37,146 nt of DNA, taken from NCBI GenBank assembly GCA_949739085.1, contig CATIYU010000090.1, positions 1 to 37,146 of the forward strand, given 5' to 3'. Below are positions 1 through 8,446 of this stretch, one piece after another. The position numbers were made by a program, and so were the translations under genes. The notes below the pieces were generated by a model. That model worked only from the letters and a program-made list of their open reading frames with translations, was not told where the DNA came from and ran no database searches. This DNA is from an uncultured Eubacteriales bacterium. GTDB lineage: Bacteria; Bacillota_A; Clostridia; Oscillospirales; Oscillospiraceae. Positions within the stretch are counted from its first letter, which is position 1; each line of letters begins with the position of its first letter.

Positions 1-690
1 AGCAATAAGCTGCCGGATGCCGCCCGCGCACAAGTCCACCAGGTTCCTCTGCTCCTCCAGGGTGAAGGCGCGGCCCTCTCCAGTGCCTTGCAATTCGATC
101 AGCCCGCCTTCATCGTTCATGACACAGTTCAGGTCAACCATAGCGCCGCTGTCCTCCGCATAGCAGAGGTCCAGCAAAGCCTGATCCTGGACAATCCCCG
201 CCGAAACAGCGGCCACATAGTGTTTCACAGGGTTTTCAGCCACCAGCCCCGCCTCTGCCAGCTTACGGCAGGCGATTGCCAGCGCCACGAACCCACCGGT
301 AACGGAAGCGGTCCTAGTCCCGCCGTCCCCCTGGATCACATCGCAGTCCACAGTAACCGTCCTATCCCCCAGGGTTGTCAAATCCACCGCCGCCCGCAGG
401 CTCCGGCCGATAAGCCGCTGGATTTCCGCCGACCTGGGGCTGAGCTTCAGCTTGCTCACATCCCTGCGGCTCCGCTCCCGGTTGGCCCGGGGGAGCATCG
501 AATACTCCGCCGTCACCCAGCCGGTACCCTCCGGCACATGCCTGGGCGCGCCCTCCTCCACGCTGGCGCAGCAGAGGACTTTGGTTTTGCCGCACTCGAT
601 GAGGACGCTCCCCTCGGCGAAGTCCACAAAGTTTGTTGTTATTTTAATAGGGCGCAGTTCATTGCATTTTCTGCCGTCAATCCGTTCCAT
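1..690 (-). CDS. rph: Ribonuclease PH (3' end cut by the window edge)
   Basis: Phosphorolytic 3'-to-5' exoribonuclease that trims tRNA 3' ends in the cytoplasm. The reverse strand reads MERIDGRKCNELRPI, then a stretch with CASVEEGAPRHVPEGTGWVTAEYSMLPRA, which matches the family's highly conserved N-terminal half, followed by the conserved GDGGTRTASVTGG segment. There are 230 codons before the window ends; family members are about 240-250 residues, so only the C-terminal tail is missing. Three in-frame ATGs lie at 699, 696 and 690. I chose 690 because an AAAGGA motif lies about 8 nt upstream and because the family usually begins directly before RxDGR. The start lies inside the 3' end of the upstream small gene, so translation is probably coupled. 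Product identity is very secure; the exact start is less so. Confidence 0.95.
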   Translation of the reverse strand, partial: MERIDGRKCNELRPIKITTNFVDFAEGSVLIECGKTKVLCCASVEEGAPRHVPEGTGWVTAEYSMLPRANRERSRRDVSKLKLSPRSAEIQRLIGRSLRAAVDLTTLGDRTVTVDCDVIQGDGGTRTASVTGGFVALAIACRKLAEAGLVAENPVKHYVAAVSAGIVQDQALLDLCYAEDSGAMVDLNCVMNDEGGLIELQGTGEGRAFTLEEQRNLVDLCAGGIRQLIA

Positions 691-913
691 CCGCATCATC
701 CTTTTCTTTTGTTTTTTCATCATCCACACCGGCGTTTTCCTCCACCCATTTGGTAGCAGCCCACAGGAGTGCGTCTTTTACCAGCAGGATTCCCCCCAGG
801 ACCATAAATAAAACGCCTTGCTCCCACTCTTCCAGCGCAAGCACCGCGCCGCCAATAAAGAACGCCGCCCCGGTCAAGGTCACCCGCAGCGCGGAAAATT
901 GTTTTTCTGACAT
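677..913 (-). CDS. Small two-helix membrane protein, function unknown
   Basis: A 78-residue protein with two predicted membrane segments, roughly residues 10-26 (LTGAAFFIGGAVLAL) and 33-50 (GVLFMVLGGILLVKDALL), and a highly charged acidic/lysine C-terminal tail. I do not recognise a family. A GAGG motif about 10 nt upstream of the ATG supports the start. The gene lies 24 nt after ftsY on the same strand and overlaps the start of rph by 14 nt, so it is probably co-transcribed and translationally coupled with rph. A real gene is favoured over a chance frame by this tight packing and the clear hydrophobic pattern. Confidence 0.7.
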   Translation of the reverse strand: MSEKQFSALRVTLTGAAFFIGGAVLALEEWEQGVLFMVLGGILLVKDALLWAATKWVEENAGVDDEKTKEKDDADGTD

Positions 914-937
914 TTCCGAAACCTCATATCTTTCTCA

Positions 938-1816
938 TTAAATCAGAGCTTCCACGTACTCCTTCGCGTCAAATTCCCGCAAATCCTTAATATCCTCGCC
1001 CAAGCCTACGAACTTCACCGGCACCTGCAATTCCCTGGCGATGGCGATGACAATGCCGCCCTTAGCGGTGCCGTCCAGCTTAGTAAGGATGATCCCGGTG
1101 CATCCGGAAATCTCCTGGAACTGCTTGGCCTGGATCAGCCCATTCTGCCCTGTGGTAGCATCCAGCACCAGCAAAATTTCCAGCGCCGCCTCCGGCATTT
1201 CCCGGCCAATGATTTTCCGCAGCTTCGCCAGCTCCGCCATCAGGTTTGCCTTATTGTGGAGCCGCCCGGCGGTGTCGCAGATGACAGCGTCCACGCTCCT
1301 GGCCCGTGCGGCTTGGAGGGCGTCAAAGAGTACCGCGCCGGGGTCAGCCCCTTCCTTTTGCCGGACGATTTCGCAGCGGGAGCGGTTGGCCCAGATTTCC
1401 AACTGGTCCGCCGCCGCCGCCCGGAAGGTATCCCCGGCGCAGAGCAGCACCCGCTTCCCCTGGAGCCGCAGCATGTTAGCCAATTTACCGATCGAGGTCG
1501 TTTTCCCCACCCCGTTGACGCCCACCACCAGCACCACGGAGGGTTTTGTGGACAGGTTAAGGGCCTGGTCGCCCACAGACAATTTTTCCGCCAGGATTTC
1601 TCTTAGGCAGGCCTTCACCGGCTCCTGGCCGGAGATTTTGTCCTCGATCATCCGCTGGCGCAGTTCCTTCACCGCTTCTCCGGAGGTCTCCATGCCCACG
1701 TCGGCAAGAATCAGCATTTCCTCCAGATCATCGAAGAACGCTTCATCGGCTTCGCTGATTGCGGAGCCAAACACGTCCCCCATATAGATTTTTTTTACTT
1801 TTTCCCAAAAGCCCAT
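938..1816 (-). CDS. ftsY: Signal recognition particle receptor FtsY
   Basis: SRP receptor GTPase that docks Ffh-ribosome complexes at the membrane for co-translational targeting. The 292-residue protein has the helical N domain (about 1-90) and a GTPase G domain. Visible motifs are the P-loop GVNGVGKTT at 99-107, DTFRAAAADQL at 129-139, DTAGRLH at 181-187 and the guanine-specificity TKLDG at 245-249. It lacks the long acidic A domain of enterobacterial FtsY, as is usual in Firmicutes. The open frame extends upstream to 1930, but those 38 residues cross two palindromes and have no FtsY similarity. The ATG at 1816 has AAAGGAA about 7 nt upstream and gives MGFWEKVKK, a typical start. It is downstream of smc, a common Firmicutes arrangement. 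Confidence 0.96.
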   Translation of the reverse strand: MGFWEKVKKIYMGDVFGSAISEADEAFFDDLEEMLILADVGMETSGEAVKELRQRMIEDKISGQEPVKACLREILAEKLSVGDQALNLSTKPSVVLVVGVNGVGKTTSIGKLANMLRLQGKRVLLCAGDTFRAAAADQLEIWANRSRCEIVRQKEGADPGAVLFDALQAARARSVDAVICDTAGRLHNKANLMAELAKLRKIIGREMPEAALEILLVLDATTGQNGLIQAKQFQEISGCTGIILTKLDGTAKGGIVIAIARELQVPVKFVGLGEDIKDLREFDAKEYVEALI

Positions 1817-2049
1817 TTGCAGTTCCTTTCCTCGCGCCGTTGGCGCGAAAGATAAATTTTTTCCAGTAAAGTTGCACGCCAACGTGCAACTTCCCCCCCC
1901 AATGCACCCTAAGGTTGTAGCGAGCGTCACCTACCGAGACTTCGCGCGTCTGAACAAAAACGCTCAACAGGACTGATCCTCCTGGAAAAATCCCTCGCGC
2001 CGGTTGCAAACGGAGGTTCCTTGACAACTGAACCAAAACCAACTTCCGG
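1817..2049. other. smc-ftsY intergenic spacer
   Basis: A 233-base gap without a convincing gene. It contains the two palindromes listed separately, a run of eight C at 1893-1900, and near the smc end on the plus strand a GTTCCTTGACAACTGAAC string. That string resembles a sequence commonly seen just upstream of 16S rRNA genes in Clostridia, but no rRNA follows it. I see no clear ftsY promoter; ftsY may be read from smc. Confidence 0.6.
1832..1892. repeat. Pair of adjacent perfect palindromes, REP-like
   Basis: Two hairpins stand 20 nt apart upstream of ftsY. The first pairs TCGCGCC (1832-1838) with GGCGCGA (1842-1848) around a GTT loop. The second pairs AAGTTGCACG (1869-1878) with CGTGCAACTT (1883-1892) around CCAA, a 10-bp perfect stem. 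Neither is followed by a T-tract in the direction of ftsY transcription, so terminator function is doubtful. In form they resemble dispersed intergenic palindromes, or a structured ftsY leader; dispersal cannot be judged from one copy. Confidence 0.6.
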
Positions 2050-5000
2050 CTATTTAATATTCAATTCCTCCGCCATGTCGTTCATATTGATAGCCAGCAT
2101 CTTGCTCACGCCCTTCTCCTGCATGGTCACACCGTACAGGACGTCCGCTTCCTCCATCGTCCCCCGCCGGTGGGTAATGACGATGAACTGCGTCTTATCT
2201 GAAATCGACCGCATATACCGGGCCACCCGGACCACGTTCGCTTCATCCAAGGCGGCTTCCACCTCGTCCATCACGAAAAACGGCGTAGGATGCACCTTTA
2301 AAATAGCGAAATACAGGGCGATGGCCACAAACGCCTTCTCCCCGCCGGAGAGCAGAGAGAGGGTTTTCAGCGTCTTGCCCGGTGGCTGTACCTTGATCTC
2401 GATGCCGCACTCCAGAAGATCCGCGGGGTCCTCCAGCTCCAGGGTGGCCTGCCCGCCGCCGAAGAGGTCAAGGAAGGTCTCCTGGAAGGACGCGCTGATA
2501 AGCTGAAACTGCTGGTCGAAAATAGCGGTCATCTCCTTTGTGATCTCCCCGATGACGCCCAGCAGCTCGCCCTTGGCTTTCTCCACGTCGTCTCGCTGGC
2601 TGGTGAGGTAGGTGTAGCGCTGGTTGACCAGCTCAAACTGCTCGATAGCCCCCACGTTCACGCTGCCCAGACCGCTGATGTCCCGTTTCAGCTCACTGAT
2701 GCGGCGGTTGGCCTTGGCGGCGCTCTCCAACTCTACGCGCTGCTCCATGGCGGCGGAGTGGCTGAGCTCATAGGTCTCCCAGAGCTTATCGAGGATCTGC
2801 TTCTCCTCCATGCCGCCGGTATTCAGCCTCTGTTCCAGGCGGCTGGCCTCCCGCTCAGCGTCCAGCAGCGCGTCGTTGCTGGATTTGAGCTGTGCCCCCA
2901 TGGCCGTGCGCTCCTGCTCCAGCAGGAGTTTGGCCTCCTGGAGCTGGTGGAGGCGGTCCTGGGCGCCCTTGGCCCGCAGGCGGAGGGCCGCCGCCGTTTC
3001 CGTGCGTCCGGCGGCCTCCCGCTCCGCCTCTCCAATGGCGGCGCGGTACTCCTCTATGCGCCGCAGCCGCTGGTCCCGGTCTCCGGCCAGGTCCCGCTCC
3101 GTCTGCTCCAGCCGGGCCAAACTCTCCTCCGCGCCGGTCCGGGTGGCCCGCAGCTCCGCCAGGCGCTCCTTGCGCTCCGACATCTCGCCGCTCAGCTGGT
3201 TGGAGTACGCCTGCAAATCCGACTGGCCCGCCAGCTTTTCCCGGGCCTCCCGCCGGAGGGAGGCGGCCTCCAGGTCCCTGGCCTCCACCTCCGCCAGGAC
3301 CGTCCGCTGCCGCTCCCGGCTGTCCTGGACGCGGGCGGCCAGGGCGTCCCGTTCGCCCTCCAGGTTCTCCACGTTAGTCCGCGCACCGTCCAGCAGCACG
3401 CCGTACTGCCGGACCTCGCCTTGCAGCTTTAAAACCGTGTCCTCAGCGGCCCGGCGCTGGCTTTCCGCCACCTGCAATTCGTACTGGGCGGCCTTCAGCT
3501 CCCGGACAGCCTCCTCCCAGTCCCGCTGGGCGTCCGCAAGCTTTTTGGACAGGGCGCTCCGCCGGGCCCGGAGGTTCTCCAGCTCGTTGGCCCGGGAGAG
3601 GACCCCCGCGCTCTTGGAGACGCTGCCGCCGGTCATGGACCCGCCCCGGTTGATGACCTGCCCGTCCAGGGTGACAATGCGGAAGCGGTGCTGGTATTTC
3701 CGCGCCATGGCGATGCCGCAGTCCAAGTCCTCCACCACCACCGTGCGGCCCAGGAGGTTTTGGAAAATATGGGTATATTGGGGGTCAAAGGACACCAGCC
3801 TGGAGGCCACGCCCACGAACCCGTACTCCTCCTCCACGCCCCGCTCCCTCAGCTCATCGCCCCGGATGGCGGTGAGGGGCAGGAAGGTAGCCCGGCCGCC
3901 GTCCCGCTGCTTGAGGTAGGCGATGGCCCCTTTGGCGTCCTCCTCCCGGTCCACCACAATGTTCTGCATCCCGGCCCCCAGGGCGGTCTCCATAGCCACA
4001 GCGTAGTTCCCGTCCGTCTTCATAAGGTTGGCCACCGGTCCGCGGACGCCCCGCAGGGCGTTTCGCTCCGCGGCCTGCATCACCACCCGCACCGCCTTGC
4101 TGAACCCCTCGTACTCCTTCTCCATCTCCGCCAGGAGGCGGATGCGGGAGTCCAGGTTGTTCTGCTCCATAGCCAGCTGGACCTTGACCTCGCTGGTCTC
4201 CTTCTCCCGCTTCTCCCGGCTCTCCATGCGCAGGGTATGGCCCTGGATGACGTTTTTGACGGCCCCGGCCTCCTCCTCCGCGTCCTCCAGGGACCGGCGG
4301 ACGAACTGGACCTCCTCCTCCTTGTTCTTCAGCTGGCTCCGGGCGGCCTCCAACTCTTGGGCGATGGCCTGCTGCCGCTCCGTCATCTGCTCCAGCCCCG
4401 CGCTGAGGGCGCTGAGCCGCTCCCGGCCCCTTGCCGCCGCATCCCCGGCCAGGGTCTCCCTAGCCTGTAGGGCGCGGATCTCGTCTCCGGCGCTTCCCGC
4501 GCTGGCGGCGGCGGCCTGGACCTTCTCCCGCAGCTGGTCCAGCTCTCGCTCCAGGGCGGCGGTCTGGTCCCCGATCTCCGCCAGACGGGCCCGCTGGTCC
4601 CCGATTTCCTTCTGAGCGGTCTGGCTGCGGCCGTCCTGACGGGTCAGCTCCTCCTCGATCTCCCCGATGGACTCCCGTTTGTGCTGGATATCCGTCTCCA
4701 GCAGGGCGGCGGCGCTCTCCTCGTCCCTGGCCTGGGACTCCAGGCCCCCCATCTCTTGCCGGACCCGCTCCTGTTCGGTGTCGTTGTCCTGCATCCGCTG
4801 GGAGAAGCGGTCGTTCTCCTCATAGAGGGCGTCCAGCTGCTCTTTGGCGGTCTGCTGCCGCTCCCGTGCGGCGGCGTACTCCGCCTGCAAACGGCTCTTG
4901 GCGGTTTTGATCTCCTCCAGCCGCTCCATCCAGACGGAAATTTCCAGTACGCGCAGTTCATCCCGCAGCAGCAGGTACCGCCTGGCCTTCTCCGCCTGGT

Positions 5001-5622
5001 CCCGCAGAGGGGTTACCTGTAGTTCCAGCTCGCTAATTTTGTCGTTGACGCGCACCAGGTTTTCCTCTGTGCGCTGGAGCTTCCGCTGGGACTCCTCCTT
5101 GCGGTGGCGGTACTTGGAGATGCCCGCCGCCTCCTCAAAGACCTCCCGGCGGTCCGCGCTGCGCTGGGAGAGGATCTCGTCGATCCGGCCCTGGCCGATG
5201 ATGGAGTACCCCTCCCGGCCCAGACCCGTATCCATGAAGAGCTCGTTGATGTCCCGCAGGCGGACGGCCTGCTTATTAATATAGTATTCGCTCTCCCCGC
5301 TGCGGTAATACCGGCGGGTGACCATAATTTCGCTGCTGTCCACGGCGGGGAACATTTGGCCGCTGTTGTCCAGGACCAGGGTCACCTGGGCGAAGCCCAC
5401 GGCGCCCCGCTTCTCGGTGCCGCCGAAAATAACATCCTCCATCTTGGCGCCCCGGAGGCTTCTGGCGGACTGCTCCCCCATAACCCAGCAGATGGCGTCG
5501 GAGATATTGCTCTTGCCGGAGCCGTTAGGCCCCACAATGGCGGTGATGTCCTCGCCAAAGTTCAGTACAGTTTTATCCGGGAAGGACTTGAATCCCTGGA
5601 TCTCCAATGCTTTTAGGTACAC
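2050..5622 (-). CDS. smc: Chromosome partition ATPase SMC
   Basis: Condensin subunit that, with ScpA and ScpB, loads at parS and organises and separates sister chromosomes. The 1190-residue protein has the whole SMC architecture. Walker A GPNGSGKSN is at residues 31-39; a long coiled coil follows; the hinge is near 510-640 (RGVRGPVANLM, AMETALGAGMQNIVVD). After a second coiled coil come the signature LSGGEKAF at about 1091 and Walker B VMDEVEAALDEAN around 1117-1129. The open frame runs to 6120, but the extra part is unrelated. The GTG at 5622 yields VYLKALEIQGFKSF, the normal SMC N-terminus, with GGAAAGGGG upstream and a promoter at 5690-5718. The usual upstream neighbour rnc is absent; a divergent sensor kinase lies there instead. 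Confidence 0.97.
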   Translation of the reverse strand: MYLKALEIQGFKSFPDKTVLNFGEDITAIVGPNGSGKSNISDAICWVMGEQSARSLRGAKMEDVIFGGTEKRGAVGFAQVTLVLDNSGQMFPAVDSSEIMVTRRYYRSGESEYYINKQAVRLRDINELFMDTGLGREGYSIIGQGRIDEILSQRSADRREVFEEAAGISKYRHRKEESQRKLQRTEENLVRVNDKISELELQVTPLRDQAEKARRYLLLRDELRVLEISVWMERLEEIKTAKSRLQAEYAAARERQQTAKEQLDALYEENDRFSQRMQDNDTEQERVRQEMGGLESQARDEESAAALLETDIQHKRESIGEIEEELTRQDGRSQTAQKEIGDQRARLAEIGDQTAALERELDQLREKVQAAAASAGSAGDEIRALQARETLAGDAAARGRERLSALSAGLEQMTERQQAIAQELEAARSQLKNKEEEVQFVRRSLEDAEEEAGAVKNVIQGHTLRMESREKREKETSEVKVQLAMEQNNLDSRIRLLAEMEKEYEGFSKAVRVVMQAAERNALRGVRGPVANLMKTDGNYAVAMETALGAGMQNIVVDREEDAKGAIAYLKQRDGGRATFLPLTAIRGDELRERGVEEEYGFVGVASRLVSFDPQYTHIFQNLLGRTVVVEDLDCGIAMARKYQHRFRIVTLDGQVINRGGSMTGGSVSKSAGVLSRANELENLRARRSALSKKLADAQRDWEEAVRELKAAQYELQVAESQRRAAEDTVLKLQGEVRQYGVLLDGARTNVENLEGERDALAARVQDSRERQRTVLAEVEARDLEAASLRREAREKLAGQSDLQAYSNQLSGEMSERKERLAELRATRTGAEESLARLEQTERDLAGDRDQRLRRIEEYRAAIGEAEREAAGRTETAAALRLRAKGAQDRLHQLQEAKLLLEQERTAMGAQLKSSNDALLDAEREASRLEQRLNTGGMEEKQILDKLWETYELSHSAAMEQRVELESAAKANRRISELKRDISGLGSVNVGAIEQFELVNQRYTYLTSQRDDVEKAKGELLGVIGEITKEMTAIFDQQFQLISASFQETFLDLFGGGQATLELEDPADLLECGIEIKVQPPGKTLKTLSLLSGGEKAFVAIALYFAILKVHPTPFFVMDEVEAALDEANVVRVARYMRSISDKTQFIVITHRRGTMEEADVLYGVTMQEKGVSKMLAINMNDMAEELNIK

Positions 5623-5689
5623 GCCACCGCCCCTTTCCGCTCTAAATTTGTGCCGCCGCCTGTACTGCGGGGCCCTGGTATAGCATTCC

Positions 5690-5718
5690 ATTTTACCACA
5701 CCCATTTTTCTTTTGCAA
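5690..5718 (-). promoter_or_regulatory. Sigma-A-type promoter for smc
   Basis: On the reverse strand TTGCAA (5713-5718) and TAAAAT (5690-5695) are separated by 17 nt. Transcription would start near 5683 and give a leader of about 60 nt to the GTG of smc. Hexamer quality and position make it a good candidate; it is not experimentally shown. Confidence 0.65.
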
Positions 5719-5798
5719 GTTTGAAGTTGGCCCGTTCGCCGCAGAGGCCCGCGTCCAAGATTTTGGGGAAGGTTGACGCCCCCCGCCATGCAAAGATA

Positions 5799-5826
5799 TT
5801 GACACCCGGAAGGAAGGTGGTATAAT
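5799..5826 (+). promoter_or_regulatory. Consensus sigma-A promoter for the sensor kinase operon
   Basis: A perfect TTGACA (5799-5804) and a perfect TATAAT (5821-5826) are separated by 16 nt, just upstream of the histidine kinase gene and divergent from the smc promoter. The expected start near 5833 gives a leader of about 65 nt. With both hexamers perfect, expression is expected to be strong unless repressed. Confidence 0.8.
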
Positions 5827-5899
5827 ATGGTGGTACCAGTATAGCTTCTCAATGCGGAGTGCGCCGGCCAGAAGCTGGCGCGGCGGAATGGAGCGCGAG

Positions 5900-8443
5900 A
5901 TGAACATGGAGCAAAACGAGGCTGGGAAGAAAAAGGGGTTCCCGCTCTTCTTTTCCATCATTTTGGTCTTTTGCATTCTGGGGGCGGTGGTGTTCTCCGT
6001 GGCGGGGAAAATTTCCCGGGAGATGTCCGCCTCCGCCATCCAAAACCTTAGCGAGAGCCTGGATCTCATCCAGTGTACTATAGAGGCAATTCTGAAAAAC
6101 GAGGCGGAATTCCAAACCATGATCGCCCAGGAGGTGGCCGCGGCGGCGGACCCGGCGGAGTACGTGCGCTCCTACGAGCGCAGCGGCACCATGGTAAAGG
6201 TCTCCCTGGTCCTCTCCGGGGAGCAGGCGGGCGTCTCCAATACTGGGGGCGCTTTCTCTCCGGCGGATCTGGACTTCTCCGCCGGCGGCACGGTGGACGG
6301 TCTGCCAGTGTCCCAGTCCTACCTCAACTACATGGGCACCTGGGCCTACACCATCCAGTGCCCTGTGGAGCAGGAAGGCCGCTTCCTGGGGACGCTGTAC
6401 GTGGAATACGTGTACGACTCCCTGGATAAATCCCTTCCCGACGGCTTCTACAACAAGCAGGCCATGCTCTATATCATGGACGCAGTCAGCGAGCGGTTCG
6501 TCCTCAAGCCCAAGGGTATGGGGGCCCGCTCCGCCGGACATATCAACTTAGAGGACTTCTACCGGGCCAACAGCATCGACGACCCCGCCCTGCGGGAGGA
6601 TGTGTCCCAGTGCCTGAGAGAGGGCCGCCATATTCTTTTCTACCACGACATCCGGAAAAACAGCGCCCTCGCCTACATGTGGCCCGTCAACGGCGGCACC
6701 ATCTTCCTGGTGGGCTACGTGCCTGTGGAGGCCATTCAGCAGGAGGGCCGGGCTGTCAACCAGAATATTCTGATTGTGGTGCTGGTTATGCTGGTGGCCT
6801 TTTTCCTCTGCTGCGCCCTCTACTATATCAGCCAGCGCCAGCAGAGCCGGATCCGCCGGGAACGGGAGGCGGAGCGGGAGCTCCACAGCAGGCAGCTGTC
6901 CGAGGCCCTTCAAGCCGCCCAGATCGCCAGCAGCTCCAAGACCACGTTCCTCTCCAACATGTCCCACGACATCCGCACTCCCATGAACGCGGTGCTGGGC
7001 TTCACCGCCCTGCTGGCCAGGGACGCGGAGAATCCGGTCAAGGTCCGGGAGTACACGAAAAAAATCACGGCCTCCGGCCAGCACCTCCTCAGCCTCATTA
7101 ACGACGTTCTGGACGTCTCCAAGATCGAGAGCGGCAAGGTGGTGCTCACGTTTGAAAAATTCTCCCTCAACGACGTCATCTCCTCTGTGGACGCCATCAT
7201 CCTGCCCATGGCCAAGGCCAAAAACCAGCGGTTCCAGGTGTTGGTGGAGGGCGTGCGTCACGAGTACCTGATGGGGGACGAGACGCGGGTGAACCAGGTG
7301 CTGCTCAACCTCCTCTCGAACGCCGTGAAGTACACCCCCGAGGGCGGCAGCATCTGGCTGCGCATCACGGGGCTTAAGCAGCGTTCCAGTCAGTTCGAGC
7401 GCATACGCGTGGAGGTGGAGGACAACGGCTATGGCATGACGCCGGAGTTCCTGGAGACTGTCTTCGACGCTTTCACCCGCGCGGAAAACAGCACCACCAA
7501 CAAGGTCCAGGGTACGGGCTTGGGCATGGCCATCACCAAGAGCATTGTAGAGCTCATGGGCGGCGCTATCGAGGTCTCCAGCCAGGTGGACAAGGGAAGC
7601 CTTTTCCGGGTGGAGTGGGAGTTCCGCATCCCCGAGGACCAGGCGGACCGGCAGTTCTGGGCGAGAAACGGCGTGGAGCGCATTTTGGCGGCGGGCCAGG
7701 GTGAATCCCTGGAAAATATCTGTCTTCTCCTTCAGGACGCGGGGGCCTCTGTGGAGACCGCCGCCAGTCCGGAGGAAGCGGCGGCCCTGGCCCAGGAGGG
7801 GCGCTTCCAGCTGGCCCTTGTGGACTGGGACGCCCCCGGCTTCGGTGACTGCGCCGCCCTGCGGGAGGCCATGGGGCCCGGGGCTCTGATCGTGCTGTTG
7901 GTGTCGCCCGGCGCGGAAGGCGTTGGCAGGGCCCTCTCCGCAGCAGGCGCGGAACTCCTTCTCAAACCCTTTTTCGTCTCCGCGCTCCAGGAAAAGATCC
8001 GGGAGCGCGGGACGGCGGCTCCAGCGCCGGAGGAACCCGGCGGCAGCACCCTGGAGGGCCTGCGCTTCCTGGCGGCGGAGGACAACGAGATCAACGCTGA
8101 AATCCTGACGGAACTGCTGGAGATGGAGGGCGCTCTCTGCGAGGTGGTGGAGAACGGGCAGCTGGCCCTGGAGCGCTTTGCCGGCTCGGCGGCCAACCAG
8201 TTTGACGCTATCCTCATGGACGTACAGATGCCGGTAATGAACGGCTACGAGGCCACCCGGGCCATCCGGGCCCTGGACCGGCCCGACGCCGGAACCATCC
8301 CCATCATCGCCATGACCGCCAACGCCTTTTCCGAGGACGAGAAGGCGGCTCTGGAGGCGGGGATGAACGCCCATGTGGCAAAGCCTATCAACATTGAGAT
8401 GATGAAAAAAACTATCCAACAATACGCGAAAGGACGGAATTAG
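5900..8443 (+). CDS. Hybrid sensor histidine kinase with two receiver domains
   Basis: Membrane sensor kinase of 847 residues. Order of parts: a membrane helix (about 12-36); an extracytoplasmic region of about 250 residues that could be a CACHE-like sensor; a second helix (about 287-312); a HisKA domain with phospho-acceptor His356 in SHDIRTP; and a HATPase domain with an N-box near Asn474, VEDNGYGM and GTGLGMAI. The first receiver-like domain (about 592-705) lacks the N-terminal acidic pair, so it is degenerate, although an Asp (642) and a Lys remain. The second (about 722-847) is complete: acidic pair in AEDNEIN at 727-728, Asp774 in LMDVQMPVMNG and Lys828 in HVAKP. No DNA-binding output domain or separate regulator is nearby. 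ATGs also exist at 5852, 5888 and 5906; I chose 5900 because GGAG lies 6 nt upstream. A solute-binding lipoprotein follows after 3 nt. Confidence 0.93.
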   Translation: MNMEQNEAGKKKGFPLFFSIILVFCILGAVVFSVAGKISREMSASAIQNLSESLDLIQCTIEAILKNEAEFQTMIAQEVAAAADPAEYVRSYERSGTMVKVSLVLSGEQAGVSNTGGAFSPADLDFSAGGTVDGLPVSQSYLNYMGTWAYTIQCPVEQEGRFLGTLYVEYVYDSLDKSLPDGFYNKQAMLYIMDAVSERFVLKPKGMGARSAGHINLEDFYRANSIDDPALREDVSQCLREGRHILFYHDIRKNSALAYMWPVNGGTIFLVGYVPVEAIQQEGRAVNQNILIVVLVMLVAFFLCCALYYISQRQQSRIRREREAERELHSRQLSEALQAAQIASSSKTTFLSNMSHDIRTPMNAVLGFTALLARDAENPVKVREYTKKITASGQHLLSLINDVLDVSKIESGKVVLTFEKFSLNDVISSVDAIILPMAKAKNQRFQVLVEGVRHEYLMGDETRVNQVLLNLLSNAVKYTPEGGSIWLRITGLKQRSSQFERIRVEVEDNGYGMTPEFLETVFDAFTRAENSTTNKVQGTGLGMAITKSIVELMGGAIEVSSQVDKGSLFRVEWEFRIPEDQADRQFWARNGVERILAAGQGESLENICLLLQDAGASVETAASPEEAAALAQEGRFQLALVDWDAPGFGDCAALREAMGPGALIVLLVSPGAEGVGRALSAAGAELLLKPFFVSALQEKIRERGTAAPAPEEPGGSTLEGLRFLAAEDNEINAEILTELLEMEGALCEVVENGQLALERFAGSAANQFDAILMDVQMPVMNGYEATRAIRALDRPDAGTIPIIAMTANAFSEDEKAALEAGMNAHVAKPINIEMMKKTIQQYAKGRN

Positions 8444-8446
8444 GGT

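Noticed and set aside
88..756. Open frame of 222 codons on the plus strand opposite rph
   Set aside because: It lies antisense to the strongly recognisable RNase PH sequence and its translation has no family features; long shadow frames are common in GC-rich DNA.
5623..6120. N-terminal extension of the smc frame
   Set aside because: The extra 166 residues run through the smc promoter and the divergent kinase gene and have no SMC similarity; the GTG at 5622 gives the family N-terminus.
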